Source: an uncultured Eubacteriales bacterium (lineage in GTDB: Bacteria > Bacillota > Clostridia > Oscillospirales > Oscillospiraceae). Taken from it: 10,048 nt of DNA. The notes under the pieces were generated by a model. That model was not told where the DNA came from. It searched no databases and saw only the letters and a list, made by a program, of their open reading frames with translations. The position numbers and the translations under genes were made by a program. How positions within the stretch are numbered: the stretch's first letter is position 1; each line of letters opens with the position of its first letter. This document shows, in pieces, positions 1 through 5,491 of the stretch. The DNA is taken from contig CABRZL010000074.1 of assembly GCA_902475435.1 (NCBI GenBank), forward strand, positions 1 to 10,048, read 5' to 3'.

Positions 1-373
1 GATTGCGGCCTGCAACAGTATCATGTGGGGCATACTTGATCGCCAGTTTTTCAATGGCCTCCCGTTTTTTCTCGGTCATAATTTCTATCCGCCCAAAGAC
101 TATGACGCTCCTGAAATAGGTTGTATACTCTTCTGGGACGACGAGATCCTGATCAATGACACAAAAGGATGCGTTCGCATTTTTTTGAATTGCGTCCAAT
201 TTATGACCGCTTTTTGCACAATGAAAATAGATTTTTTCCCCGTCATATACATAACTCATTGGAACGGCATAGGGATAATCCTCGTCCCCAGACAAAGCTA
301 GAACGCCGGACGTCCCTCTATATAGAATATCCGCATTCTCCTGTGGGGATAACTCCTGCTTTTTTCTGCGCAT
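1..373 (-). CDS. Pyridoxamine 5'-phosphate oxidase family / Nim-like flavoprotein, 5' part only
   Basis: The reading frame is open from an ATG at 373 to the window edge (124 codons, no stop), so the C-terminus lies outside. The translation begins MRRKKQELSPQENADILYRG and continues TSGVLALSGDEDYPYAVPMSYVYDG, then IYFHCAKSGHKLDAI, SFCVIDQD and EEYTTYFRSVIVFGRI. This succession is typical of the Pyridox_ox_2 / NimA-like family of small split-barrel FMN-binding proteins. The conserved His of FHCAKSGHK lies at the position usually occupied by His/Cys in NimA-type proteins. Members bind FMN or haem, and some are linked to 5-nitroimidazole resistance; the substrate here is unknown. A Shine-Dalgarno AGGAGGT (381-387) lies 7 nt before the ATG. 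The gene points away from the element remnants to its right and has its own promoter and a striking leader. Family assignment is firm; a resistance role is not implied. Confidence 0.85.
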   Translation of the reverse strand, partial: MRRKKQELSPQENADILYRGTSGVLALSGDEDYPYAVPMSYVYDGEKIYFHCAKSGHKLDAIQKNANASFCVIDQDLVVPEEYTTYFRSVIVFGRIEIMTEKKREAIEKLAIKYAPHDTVAGRN

Positions 374-395
374 TTCCAAAACCTCCTATAAACAC

Positions 396-449
396 AAAGC
401 GCTTATTTTTACCCCTTCCATGGCCTAATGGGGTAAAAATAAGCGCTTT
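396..449. repeat. Perfect 20-bp inverted repeat in the leader of the Nim-like gene
   Basis: AAAGCGCTTATTTTTACCCC (396-415) is repeated exactly in reverse complement at 430-449, around a 14-nt centre that contains CCATGG. It lies between the promoter (472-500) and the Shine-Dalgarno (381-387) of the Nim-like gene, so it would form a very stable hairpin in that leader. No U-run follows on either strand, so a simple terminator is unlikely. It could be an operator, an RNA stability or translation control hairpin, or a remnant of a small palindromic repeat. Confidence 0.9.
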
Positions 450-471
450 CCCGGCAGAAATTCTGTGTGGT

Positions 472-500
472 ATCTTATCACACAGCTGCTGAAAAGTCAA
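472..500 (-). promoter_or_regulatory. Sigma-A-type promoter for the Nim-like gene, with a dyad over the -10
   Basis: On the minus strand a -35 TTGACT (495-500) and a -10 TAAGAT (472-477) are separated by exactly 17 bp. Transcription would start near 465 and give a leader of about 90 nt before the ATG at 373. A perfect 7-bp dyad, CTGTGTG (463-469) and CACACAG (479-485) with a 9-nt spacer, straddles the -10 box. That is the placement expected for a repressor operator. Confidence 0.6.
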
Positions 501-580
501 TAGGTTGTTGTGTTAAGATACATTGTAGGTGTGTAGGTTTTTCAAACATATTGGACGGTGAACTTGATGGGAGAAAGCCA

Positions 581-826
581 GTGACGAGGCTGCATGGGGA
601 AGTTATTGTATATCGTCAGGATGAATGGATGGTGGAGTTTGAAACGGAGTTGTTACTTCATATGCTTGCCGCCTCTCTCCCACCGCGGGAAATGCGGATC
701 ATCCATATGAAAATCCGAGGCAACCGTATGCACGACATTTCCAAAGCCGAGCACCTTACTTTCCAACAAATCAATGGGCTACTCCAGAACGCCTATCCGG
801 CAATCGTCCGCATTATACAGGGATGA
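581..826 (+). CDS. Small helix-turn-helix protein resembling sigma factor region 4
   Basis: An 81-residue protein if translation starts at the GTG at 581, which follows GGGAGA (569-574) by about 6 nt. The frame is open upstream to an ATG at 467, but that extension is low-complexity and Cys-rich and crosses the promoter region of the Nim-like gene, so the shorter start is preferred. The segment ETELLLHMLAASLPPREMRI and the following IHMKIRGNRMHDIS...LTFQQINGLLQNAY has the spacing of a sigma-70 region 4: an ER-like helix, a turn, then a recognition helix. No region 2 is present. Such small sigma-like or HTH proteins are common in Bacillota conjugative elements. The stop overlaps an ATG (ATGA, 823-826), suggesting coupling to the next gene. 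The HTH reading comes from the pattern only, and the function is unknown. Confidence 0.5.
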   Translation: MTRLHGEVIVYRQDEWMVEFETELLLHMLAASLPPREMRIIHMKIRGNRMHDISKAEHLTFQQINGLLQNAYPAIVRIIQG

Positions 827-864
827 AGCTTTTACTATTCCAACGATTGGAGGGACAAAAACGA

Positions 865-1094
865 ATGAAAAAACTGATATGTATCGGCGGAACCATCTTA
901 TTTTCGCTTCAGATCGGAAAGCGTGCCGTGATCGTAAAGGGCGGCGATTGTATCTATACCTCCCGGGTCGTAGAGATTTTAAGTGAAACTAAGGAGGCCG
1001 TCTGCTTTAAGACAATGAATTCGGTCTATAAGTTTCCCTTTTGCCGGTTCCCGTTAAGGTGCCGCTGCCTTCCGAACTGTCCATGTGCGCATAA
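865..1094 (+). pseudogene. Small conjugative-element-type protein, frameshifted
   Basis: The start at 865 has GGAGGG (849-854) 10 nt upstream; an alternative start at 823 overlaps the preceding stop. The sequence reads MKKLICIGGTILFSLQIGKR, then AVIVKGGDCIYTSRVVEI and CFKTMNSVYK. After that Lys the original frame continues in an implausible Cys/Arg-rich run to 1185. The next frame instead gives VSLLPVPVKVPLPSELSMCA followed by TAA (1092-1094). The simplest explanation is loss of one G at about 1032 (AAGGTT to AAGTT). The intact product would be about 76 residues and beta-rich, like short uncharacterised proteins of clostridial mobile elements. I do not know a function. A sequencing indel is the alternative to a genuine mutation. 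Confidence 0.5.
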
Positions 1095-1105
1095 TGAACA
1101 ACTCA

Positions 1106-1136
1106 GGGCTCAGCTGTATTTCCTTCAGCTGGGCCC
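1106..1136 (+). terminator. Strong intergenic hairpin (terminator-like)
   Basis: GGGCTCAGCTG (1106-1116) pairs with CAGCTGGGCCC (1126-1136), 11 bp with one G-T wobble, around a 9-nt loop. It falls just after the inferred true stop of the preceding gene (1092-1094), which supports that frame. Only a weak T-run (ATTTTAA) follows, so it may be a processing or stability hairpin rather than an efficient terminator. Confidence 0.5.
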
Positions 1137-1161
1137 GTCCATTTTAAGGAGGTTTGATTTT

Positions 1162-1486
1162 ATGAAACAGATTTATGGATTATGAGCCATGCCATGTTTC
1201 TCGACTGGATAAAGTTGCAGACACTTTTAGAGCACTGGCTCAAAGCCTTGCTTCATCGGGAAATTGAGGCAATCCCATTTCAGGACTGGGATTACTGGGA
1301 TGTTGAAATCACTCCCGTCTCCGTGGAGGAAATGAAACTGCTATTAGATGCTGTCGAAACGGATGATGAGGACCGGAAAATCACCTCGAAGCAGACTGGA
1401 CACGAAAAAGCCTCACCGATGCTTTTTCGCAAAAGTTGTTGGCCCCGGAGCTGCCTTTTCCTATTAAAACGACAATATCGACATGA
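1162..1486 (+). pseudogene. Unrecognised element gene with two apparent frameshifts, ending at the IS
   Basis: An excellent Shine-Dalgarno AAGGAGG (1146-1152) stands 9 nt before ATG 1162, but that frame stops after MKQIYGL. The protein-like sequence resumes in the frame of ATG 1182 (MSHAMFLDWIKLQTLLEHWL, later DWDYWDVEITPVSVEEMKLL), then switches again near 1370 to PENHLEADWTRKSLTDAF and LAPELPFPIKTTIST, reaching TGA at 1484-1486. Both switches are explained by single-base losses (TTAATG to TTATG, and GGGA to GGA). The final TGA coincides with the first bases of the IS3 element, so the gene was probably also cut by the insertion. I do not recognise the family. An alternative for the 5' end is a real 7-codon leader coupled to the ORF at 1182. 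Confidence 0.45.
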
Positions 1487-1520
1487 ACTGAACCAGAAAA
1501 AGAGGACAATAGACAAAACG

Positions 1521-1550
1521 CCCTGTGTAGGAAAATAAACCTATACAGGG
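1521..1550 (+). promoter_or_regulatory. Hairpin at the IS left end, before orfA
   Basis: CCCTGTGTAGG (1521-1531) pairs with CCTATACAGGG (1540-1550) with one G-T wobble and an 8-nt loop. The 3' arm runs into the GGGGG Shine-Dalgarno of orfA (ATG 1560). In an mRNA read in from outside, the hairpin would mask the ribosome site, a known way for insertion sequences to avoid activation by external promoters. That role here is inferred. Confidence 0.5.
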
Positions 1551-1559
1551 GGTGTTCGT

Positions 1560-1871
1560 ATGTCTAAGAGGAAATACACACATGTCCAAGAATTGGAGGG
1601 AGAGATCCTGGCCATGCGAGAGGCGGGAGCGACACGGCAAGAGATAGCAGATCATCTCGGGTTGACTAAGTCGGAAGTCAAGGATTGGATCACCCGGTAT
1701 AACCGCCGGCAGGCGAAGCTGGCAGCAGGGATCCAACCCAGGCCGAAAGGAAGACCCAGAAAGGATGCAAAGTTTGTCAGCAAAGAAGCGGAGCAGGCAT
1801 ATGAGATCCAGCTTTTACAGATGGAAAACAAGCTGCTGCGGGATTTTCTGCGATCCATAGGAGGGAAGTGA
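1560..1871 (+). CDS. IS3-family transposase OrfA (helix-turn-helix/leucine-zipper protein)
   Basis: This 103-residue protein appears intact. Residues about 15-50 (LAMREAGATRQEIADHLGLT, then KSEVKDWITRYNRR) form the HTH that binds the IS ends. A basic stretch PRPKGRPRKD follows (about 61-70). The C-terminal heptad-like segment AEQAYEIQLLQMENKLLRDF (about 77-96) is the leucine zipper used for dimerisation and for contact with OrfB. The stop overlaps a GTG (GTGA, 1868-1871) in the orfB frame. No A6G-type slippery sequence is visible at the end of orfA, so OrfB may be made by coupling rather than by the usual -1 frameshift. Confidence 0.85.
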   Translation: MSKRKYTHVQELEGEILAMREAGATRQEIADHLGLTKSEVKDWITRYNRRQAKLAAGIQPRPKGRPRKDAKFVSKEAEQAYEIQLLQMENKLLRDFLRSIGGK

Positions 1872-2690
1872 GGCCGAGGGTAAAATACCACGTCATATAT
1901 TGCCACAGAGAAGAATATCCAGTATCCGTGATGTGTGCGTTTTTTTGAAGTATCCAGAAGAGGCTACTACAACTTTGTCCATCGCTTGGGTCGACCAGAG
2001 AAGGACGCTGCTCTTGCACAGCTCATCGCGCGGCAGCGAGAGCGCAGCTTCCGCACTTATGGCTACCGGCGGCTGTGGCTGAAAACACAAAACATTTTCT
2101 GCAACCCCAAAACTGTACTGCGGATCATGAAGAAACATGGCCTGCTGTCTGAGATCCGCCGCTGCAGGAAATGGCAGCAGATGGGGCAGCAGATCCACAA
2201 GTATAAAAACGTTCTGAACAGAAATTTTCGCGCAGACAGATCTAACAGCAAATGGGTAACAGACATCTCTTACATCCATACAAAGCAAGGAATACTGTAC
2301 CTGTCCATGATCCGGGATCTCTATGAAAACAGCATCGTGGCTTACAAGACAGAAACACATCAGACTGTCAACCTGGTACTGGACACCATCCGCTTGGCTA
2401 TGAAAAGAGAGAAAAAGAGGGTCGCTGCGGAGTTGCAGCTCCACAGCGACCAAGGCTTTCAATACACATCCCAAGTGTATTGAAAGCTGACTAAACAATA
2501 CGGCATTACGCCCTCCATGTCAAGACGGGGAAACCCGTATGACAATGCCATGGCGGAAAATTTCTTCCCTATCCTCAAAACGGAGTGTATCTATCGCCAC
2601 AAACCGGCTACCTTCTCGGAAGCCAACGAGATGATCGACCGATATCCATTTTTACAACCATGAGCGCATCCAGCTAAAGACTGGAGAGGC
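1868..2690 (+). pseudogene. IS3-family transposase OrfB (DDE integrase core), broken in three places
   Basis: The frame from GTG 1868 (VRPRVKYHVIYCHREEYPVS) meets a premature TGA at 1946 because of an extra base near 1937. The true frame continues as RFFEVSRRGYYNF and RSFRTYGYRRLW. The rve catalytic core follows, with the first Asp in WVTDISYI and the second in LHSDQGFQY. A TGA at 2481-2483 then interrupts the frame. Beyond it come KLTKQYGITPSMSRRGN, the catalytic Glu in MAENFF, and KTECIYRHKPATF. A 2-base loss near 2645 (TATATC to TATC) shifts the frame again before IHFYNHERIQLKTGEA. All three DDE residues are still encoded, but no full-length product can be made and the element cannot move itself. 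Confidence 0.85.
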
Positions 2691-2702
2691 GTTTTTTTAT
2701 TG

Positions 2703-3049
2703 GCCAGGACATCCCTTACTATAAACTATACCAGCCGGAAGAGGACGCCCATGAAGTAGAATGACTTTGAGATTTCCATACACTTTCAAGGGAATTAATA
2801 TTTTTTTATCTTTGGTTCCCAGGCTTATATTTACCATACAGGGATCCTCAATGGCTTTTTGAAGAGATACGGCACAGATCTCTTGCAATATACTGATTTT
2901 GTCCATCATGATATCTAAGGGATGACACCCGAACACTGCAGGGCGCTCTTGCGGATTACATTGCAAAGGACTGGGAGTCTGTCCGGGATAAAGCTGCACG
3001 AAAGGTTTTGGAAGACTTTTATTTCTGAAATACTTTAGGAGAAAAAGCT
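2703..3049. other. Mosaic stretch with gene debris between the IS and the DUF5131 remnant
   Basis: No intact gene is seen. Directly after the IS remnant a short plus-strand tail reads GQDIPYYKLYQPEEDAHEVE and stops at about 2763. It may be the C-terminus of a gene cut by the IS, perhaps the one ending at 1486, but I cannot show this. Plus-strand codons 2912-3028 read DDTRTLQGALADYIAKDWES, then VRDKAARKVLEDFYF and TGA. This looks like a real C-terminal end that has lost its 5' part. Between them an AT-rich segment is open on the minus strand (MMDKISILQEICAVSLQKAI and on) but has no ribosome site. None of these pieces was recognised. Confidence 0.4.
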
Positions 3050-3744
3050 ATGATGAATTTAAGCAAGATTGGGTGGTGCGACTTCTCATGGAATCCAGTA
3101 ACAGGATGTAGAGACAACTGCTATTTTTTCTACGGGAGGCATCAGGCCGCGCGACTATGCGGTACTATCCGGATCAATCTGGGCGACCCGCAGATACAAA
3201 AAGGCCCCAAAAGAGGGCTTTATATTCTGCCGGCGCCTTTTCACAATGATTCTGACAAAGTAATCGCATATCCGGCCGGGTTCGCTCCTACTCTTCATCC
3301 CTACCGGCTCGGCATGATAGCCGCAAAAAAACCGGCAAATATCTATGTTTGCAGCACAGGGGAATTGTTCGGAGAATGGATTCCGGAAAAATGGATTGAC
3401 CTGGTGTTTGATGCTTGTAAGGCAGCGCCATGGCACAATTATATGTTTCTGACGAAGCATCCCTACCGATATACGCAGCTGAGCGACGCAGGAAAACTCA
3501 TAGAGCAGGATAATTTTTGGTACAGCAGCTACCTGTCCGATGAAAGAACGCCTTTCCTTTCGGAAAGGTATCACACATTCGGATATATCGACCTTAGCAG
3601 CCCCAAGCGTCTCCGTACACTCTGCCGGAGTTCAAGTGGATCATTGTCGGCTGCGATACGCCGGTTTTCAAACATGATGAGACGACGAGCCGCACTGCAC
3701 TCGAAAAAATCCTGCAGGACAAAGGCAGCCGCCCATTATTATGA
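3050..3744 (+). pseudogene. DUF5131 (phage Gp37/Gp68-like) protein, degraded
   Basis: AGGAG (3040-3044 region) lies about 8 nt before ATG 3050. The start MNLSKIGWCDFSWNPVTGC is the DUF5131 signature, a family seen in phages and conjugative elements with a radical-SAM-like N-terminal Cys motif. Further family blocks are AYPAGFAPTLHPYRL, NIYVCSTGELFGEWIPEKW, CKAAPWHNYMFLTKHPYRY and NFWY. The expected CxxxCxxC is altered: Cys20 and Cys24 are present, but the third position is Phe27 (GCRDNCYFFY). After about codon 175 the frame is lost. The conserved FKWIIVGCDTP block appears in another frame at 3631, ending at TGA 3742-3744, which abuts the sigma remnant. The open frame that runs to 3967 is antisense to that remnant and meaningless. 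Function of the family is unsettled, and this copy is almost certainly dead. Confidence 0.8.
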
Positions 3745-4030
3745 AGGACGCTTTTTCATCAATCACCCTTGCAAGCACCACATAACGCTCTTTGTCCTTG
3801 ATAACCTGCAGGGCGTCAAGAACATCTTCCGCATCCGTCAGCTCCTCCACCTGATTCTCAGCCGGAATCCCAAGGTATTCGAGTTCTTCTATGGCCAGCT
3901 CAATCTGAAGACACCTTACCTTATTGCGTATATACTGTGCCCGTACATTCCGCAGGGCCTTTGTTAAGTAAGCGGTAAACTGATTCTTTACCGCATTGGT
4001 TTCATTGGAACCGTCATTGCGGTAATTCAT
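3668..4030 (-). pseudogene. Conjugative-element sigma-70-like factor, truncated at its C-terminus
   Basis: The start is ATG 4030 (MNYRNDGSNETNAVKNQF), with GGAGGG (4037-4042) 6 nt upstream; the in-frame ATG at 4150 lies before this site and gives no family sequence. The pattern TAYLTKALRNVRAQYIRNK, an acidic linker EELTDAEDVLDAL, then DKERYVVLARVIDEK matches small sigma-70-family factors of Tn916/Tn1549-type elements, where region 4 normally follows at once. Here similarity stops at about 3750, after residue 93, and the rest is antisense to the DUF5131 remnant. The recognition helix of region 4 is therefore missing, apparently by a deletion that fused the two remnants tail to tail. A regulatory role is likely lost. 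Confidence 0.65.
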
Positions 4031-4112
4031 ATATTTCCCTCCAATCAATCTGAATTTCAAGAGTTCAGATTGACCGGGCGGGTCCCTGCAGTGTAACCTC
4101 CATAACCTGCCA

Positions 4113-4165
4113 TAAAAAACAGGCGCCCGACTCATGACAAAATTCGACATGCAGCAGGCGCTGTT
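4113..4165 (-). terminator. Terminator-like hairpin upstream of the truncated sigma gene
   Basis: On the minus strand AACAGCGCC (4157-4165) pairs, with one bulged base, with GGCGCCTGTT (4118-4127), followed by a run of six T. The 29-nt interior contains a further short CATG/CATG pairing. It sits about 80 nt before the sigma start, so it could end upstream transcripts or act as a leader terminator. Confidence 0.4.
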
Positions 4166-4186
4166 GTTAGCTCAATTTCATATAAA

Positions 4187-4220
4187 CTATGTACTGTCAG
4201 TTCAGTACATAGGCTATAAT
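4187..4220. promoter_or_regulatory. Perfect 10-bp dyad beside a TATAAT box, possible operator
   Basis: CTATGTACTG (4187-4196) and CAGTACATAG (4203-4212) flank a 6-nt centre. A plus-strand TATAAT (4215-4220) begins two bases after the dyad. No good -35 lies 16-18 bp upstream, so the promoter is uncertain. Size and symmetry fit an operator for an XRE-type repressor such as the one once encoded at 4548. Confidence 0.4.
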
Positions 4221-4547
4221 ACCCCAATGGCGGGTACGGACTTTTTTTGACCGCTAACCATTAAATAACCAGCCGTTTATGTAGGCTGATCATATTCGCT
4301 GCTTCGTATCAGCAGCGAAGCGCAGAACATCGTCCAGCGCATGAAAAATCCCTCCAATCAAAAACTTAGAATTGAAGGGAATAGACACGACGAATCACCC
4401 CGACAAAACCTCGTTTTTTTATTTGGCGGGGCTCGATTCCTATTTAATTCAGTATTTTGCGAACTGTCGGCTCTTTCATAATTGAACCATCATGCCATTA
4501 CAAAACTGACATAAGTCTATACAATAGTAGGTGGATGTGAATCATAA

Positions 4548-4839
4548 GTGTATATAAAACATGAAACACTTGGCGATATTATTAAGTCTGCCCGCCAGAA
4601 AGCGGATATCACGATTGAAGAACTGGCAAACAGAGTTAATATTACCGAACGATATCTGTACCGGATTGAAAACGAAAGCAAAAAGCCCAGCTTTGATGTT
4701 CTTTACAGGCTAATTCGGGAACTGTCTATATTCTGAGGTGAAAAATCTTGTCCGTATGATGTACAACTGTGATGAACGCTCTATGCGGATTATCAAAGCA
4801 ACCGTAAAGGCCGCATTAGAGAGTCAAATCATAGAATAG
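4548..4839 (+). pseudogene. XRE-family transcriptional regulator with an internal deletion and frameshift
   Basis: GTG 4548 directly follows an in-frame TAA, so it is the earliest possible start; there is only a weak AGGTGG further upstream. Residues 1-61 (YIKHETLGDIIKSARQKADI, TIEELANRVNITERYLYRIE, KPSFDVLYRLIRELSI) are a complete XRE helix-turn-helix of the type found as repressors in Bacillota conjugative elements. That frame ends at TGA 4735-4737. The family's C-terminal helix resumes in another frame from 4732: SEVKNLVRMMYNCDERSMRI, then IKATVKAALESQIIE and TAG (4837-4839). The linker that normally joins these parts is missing, so a small deletion with a frameshift is likely. The HTH alone might still be made as a 62-residue protein. 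It lies divergent to the sigma remnant. Confidence 0.75.
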
Positions 4840-5338
4840 TTCAGAAAAGGCCGATGTCCTGAATTATTATCCCAATGAATCATCTGCTCTGTGTCTGTAC
4901 TTATATACTTATGTTATCATCTCTTTTTAGTGAACAAGCGTATTATATCACAACATTTGTCGCTTTAACAACATACAGTTTTATTATATACGATGCAAAA
5001 AAGACACTTGGATTTAAAATGTATCTTTCATACAATAAAAATGGAATCTGTAGCGATTAGCATTCTGCAATTCGTTATTATAAGATATATAATTAGCGTA
5101 AATTCAAAAAACGATATAAATTACCTTGATAATAAAGCAAATGAAAAAAACAGCAAATCTGTTTCAGACTTACTGTTTTCATCGGATACCGATAACAAAT
5201 AGCTACTCATCAATCTCATATTGAAATGTTATGTTGGCATCAAACTTTATATATTTTTTCCTTTTCAATTGATAATGTCAGAACAAACAAAGTTACATAT
5301 AAGCTCTTCTTCGATGGCAGCTTATGCAGACACCCACG
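4840..5338. other. AT-rich stretch with two doubtful small ORFs
   Basis: This stretch is clearly richer in A+T than its flanks. Two overlapping plus-strand ORFs are present. The one at 4875-5060 (61 residues) has two hydrophobic segments, LLCVCTYILMLSSLF and YYITTFVALTTYSFII, like a small or truncated membrane protein. The one at 4993-5202 has one hydrophobic stretch (VAISILQFVIIRYII) and a polar tail ending SDLLFSSDTDNK. Neither has a convincing ribosome site and I recognise neither; they may be parts of one frameshifted gene. On the minus strand AAACAG/CTGTTT (5148-5164) followed by seven T could be a weak terminator for the feo genes. A 7-bp dyad ATAAGCT/AGCTTAT spans 5299-5325. Confidence 0.35.
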
Positions 5339-5473
5339 TTACCGGCAAGCTCCAGAATCTTTATAAGGGCAACCGCTGCATTTTGATCTGCAACGTTTCC
5401 TTTTTAAATAGATATGCCGGATCGCCCATGCAGAATAAGCAATCAGCGCAATCACCAACAAAGCTACGATCAT
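5339..5473 (-). CDS. FeoB-associated Cys-rich membrane protein
   Basis: A 44-residue protein, too short for many gene finders. It starts MIVALLVIALIAYSAWAIRH, a single N-terminal membrane helix, followed by a basic stop-transfer segment YLKRKR. The Cys-rich tail then reads CRSKCSGCPYKDSGACR, with four cysteines. This is the hallmark arrangement of the FeoB-associated Cys-rich family found directly after feoB in Bacillota. It probably sits in the membrane with the Cys-rich tail in the cytoplasm; a role in handling iron or helping FeoB is proposed from context only. GGAGAGG lies 7 nt before the ATG, and the gene starts 18 nt after the feoB stop on the same strand, so it is almost certainly in the same transcript. 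Confidence 0.85.
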   Translation of the reverse strand: MIVALLVIALIAYSAWAIRHIYLKRKRCRSKCSGCPYKDSGACR

Positions 5474-5491
5474 GTTGTTTCCTCTCCTGTT

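Larger units (their letters stand above)
1484..2702 (+). mobile_element. IS3-family (IS150-like) insertion sequence, inactive, right tip missing
   Basis: The left end fits an IS150-type tip: TGAACTGAACCAGAAAAAG, then AGGACA, starting at 1484. The left subterminal CAATAGACAAAACGCC (1507-1522) is matched in inverted, diverged form by GGCGTTTTTTTATTG (2688-2702). The outer part of the expected right tip is absent, and unrelated sequence begins at about 2703, so the right end was lost. Two consecutive ORFs, A and B, lie inside. OrfB has three lesions: an extra base, a nonsense codon and a 2-base loss. No target duplication can be assigned because the right tip is gone. Confidence 0.8.
4031..4547. 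other. Dyad-rich regulatory intergenic region between divergent sigma and XRE remnants
   Basis: No convincing gene is present in these 517 bp, but there are several inverted repeats. TCAATCTGAA (4045-4054) pairs with 4064-4073. CTATGTACTG (4187-4196) pairs with 4203-4212. TTCGCTGCT (4295-4303) pairs with 4311-4319. An interrupted repeat joins GAATC/CCCCG (4392-4402) to CGGGG/GATTC (4427-4439). The 12-mer CCCTCCAATCAA occurs twice (4037-4048 and 4350-4361). On the minus strand it contains the sigma gene's Shine-Dalgarno, so the second copy may mark a duplicated or lost gene start. Its position between a sigma-like gene and an XRE gene matches control regions of conjugative elements. Confidence 0.6.

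Noticed and set aside
2481..2483. TGA inside OrfB read as a recoded codon
   Set aside because: TGA is used as a normal stop elsewhere, and the same ORF has two frameshifts, so it is simply a nonsense mutation.
2697..2999. A 100-codon minus-strand ORF with a protein-like middle part
   Set aside because: There is no Shine-Dalgarno at either possible start, it crosses plus-strand coding debris at both ends, and no family was recognised. Mentioned only within the mosaic stretch.
4221..4249. TACCC/GGGTA hairpin before a T7 run as a terminator
   Set aside because: The stem is only 5 bp and is separated from the T-run by CGGAC, with no gene clearly ending just before it.
4277..4342. A 21-codon minus-strand ORF with GGAGGG 7 nt before its ATG
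   Set aside because: The peptide is unlike anything I know and overlaps a dyad. The ribosome site is part of a repeated 12-mer and may be a relic.
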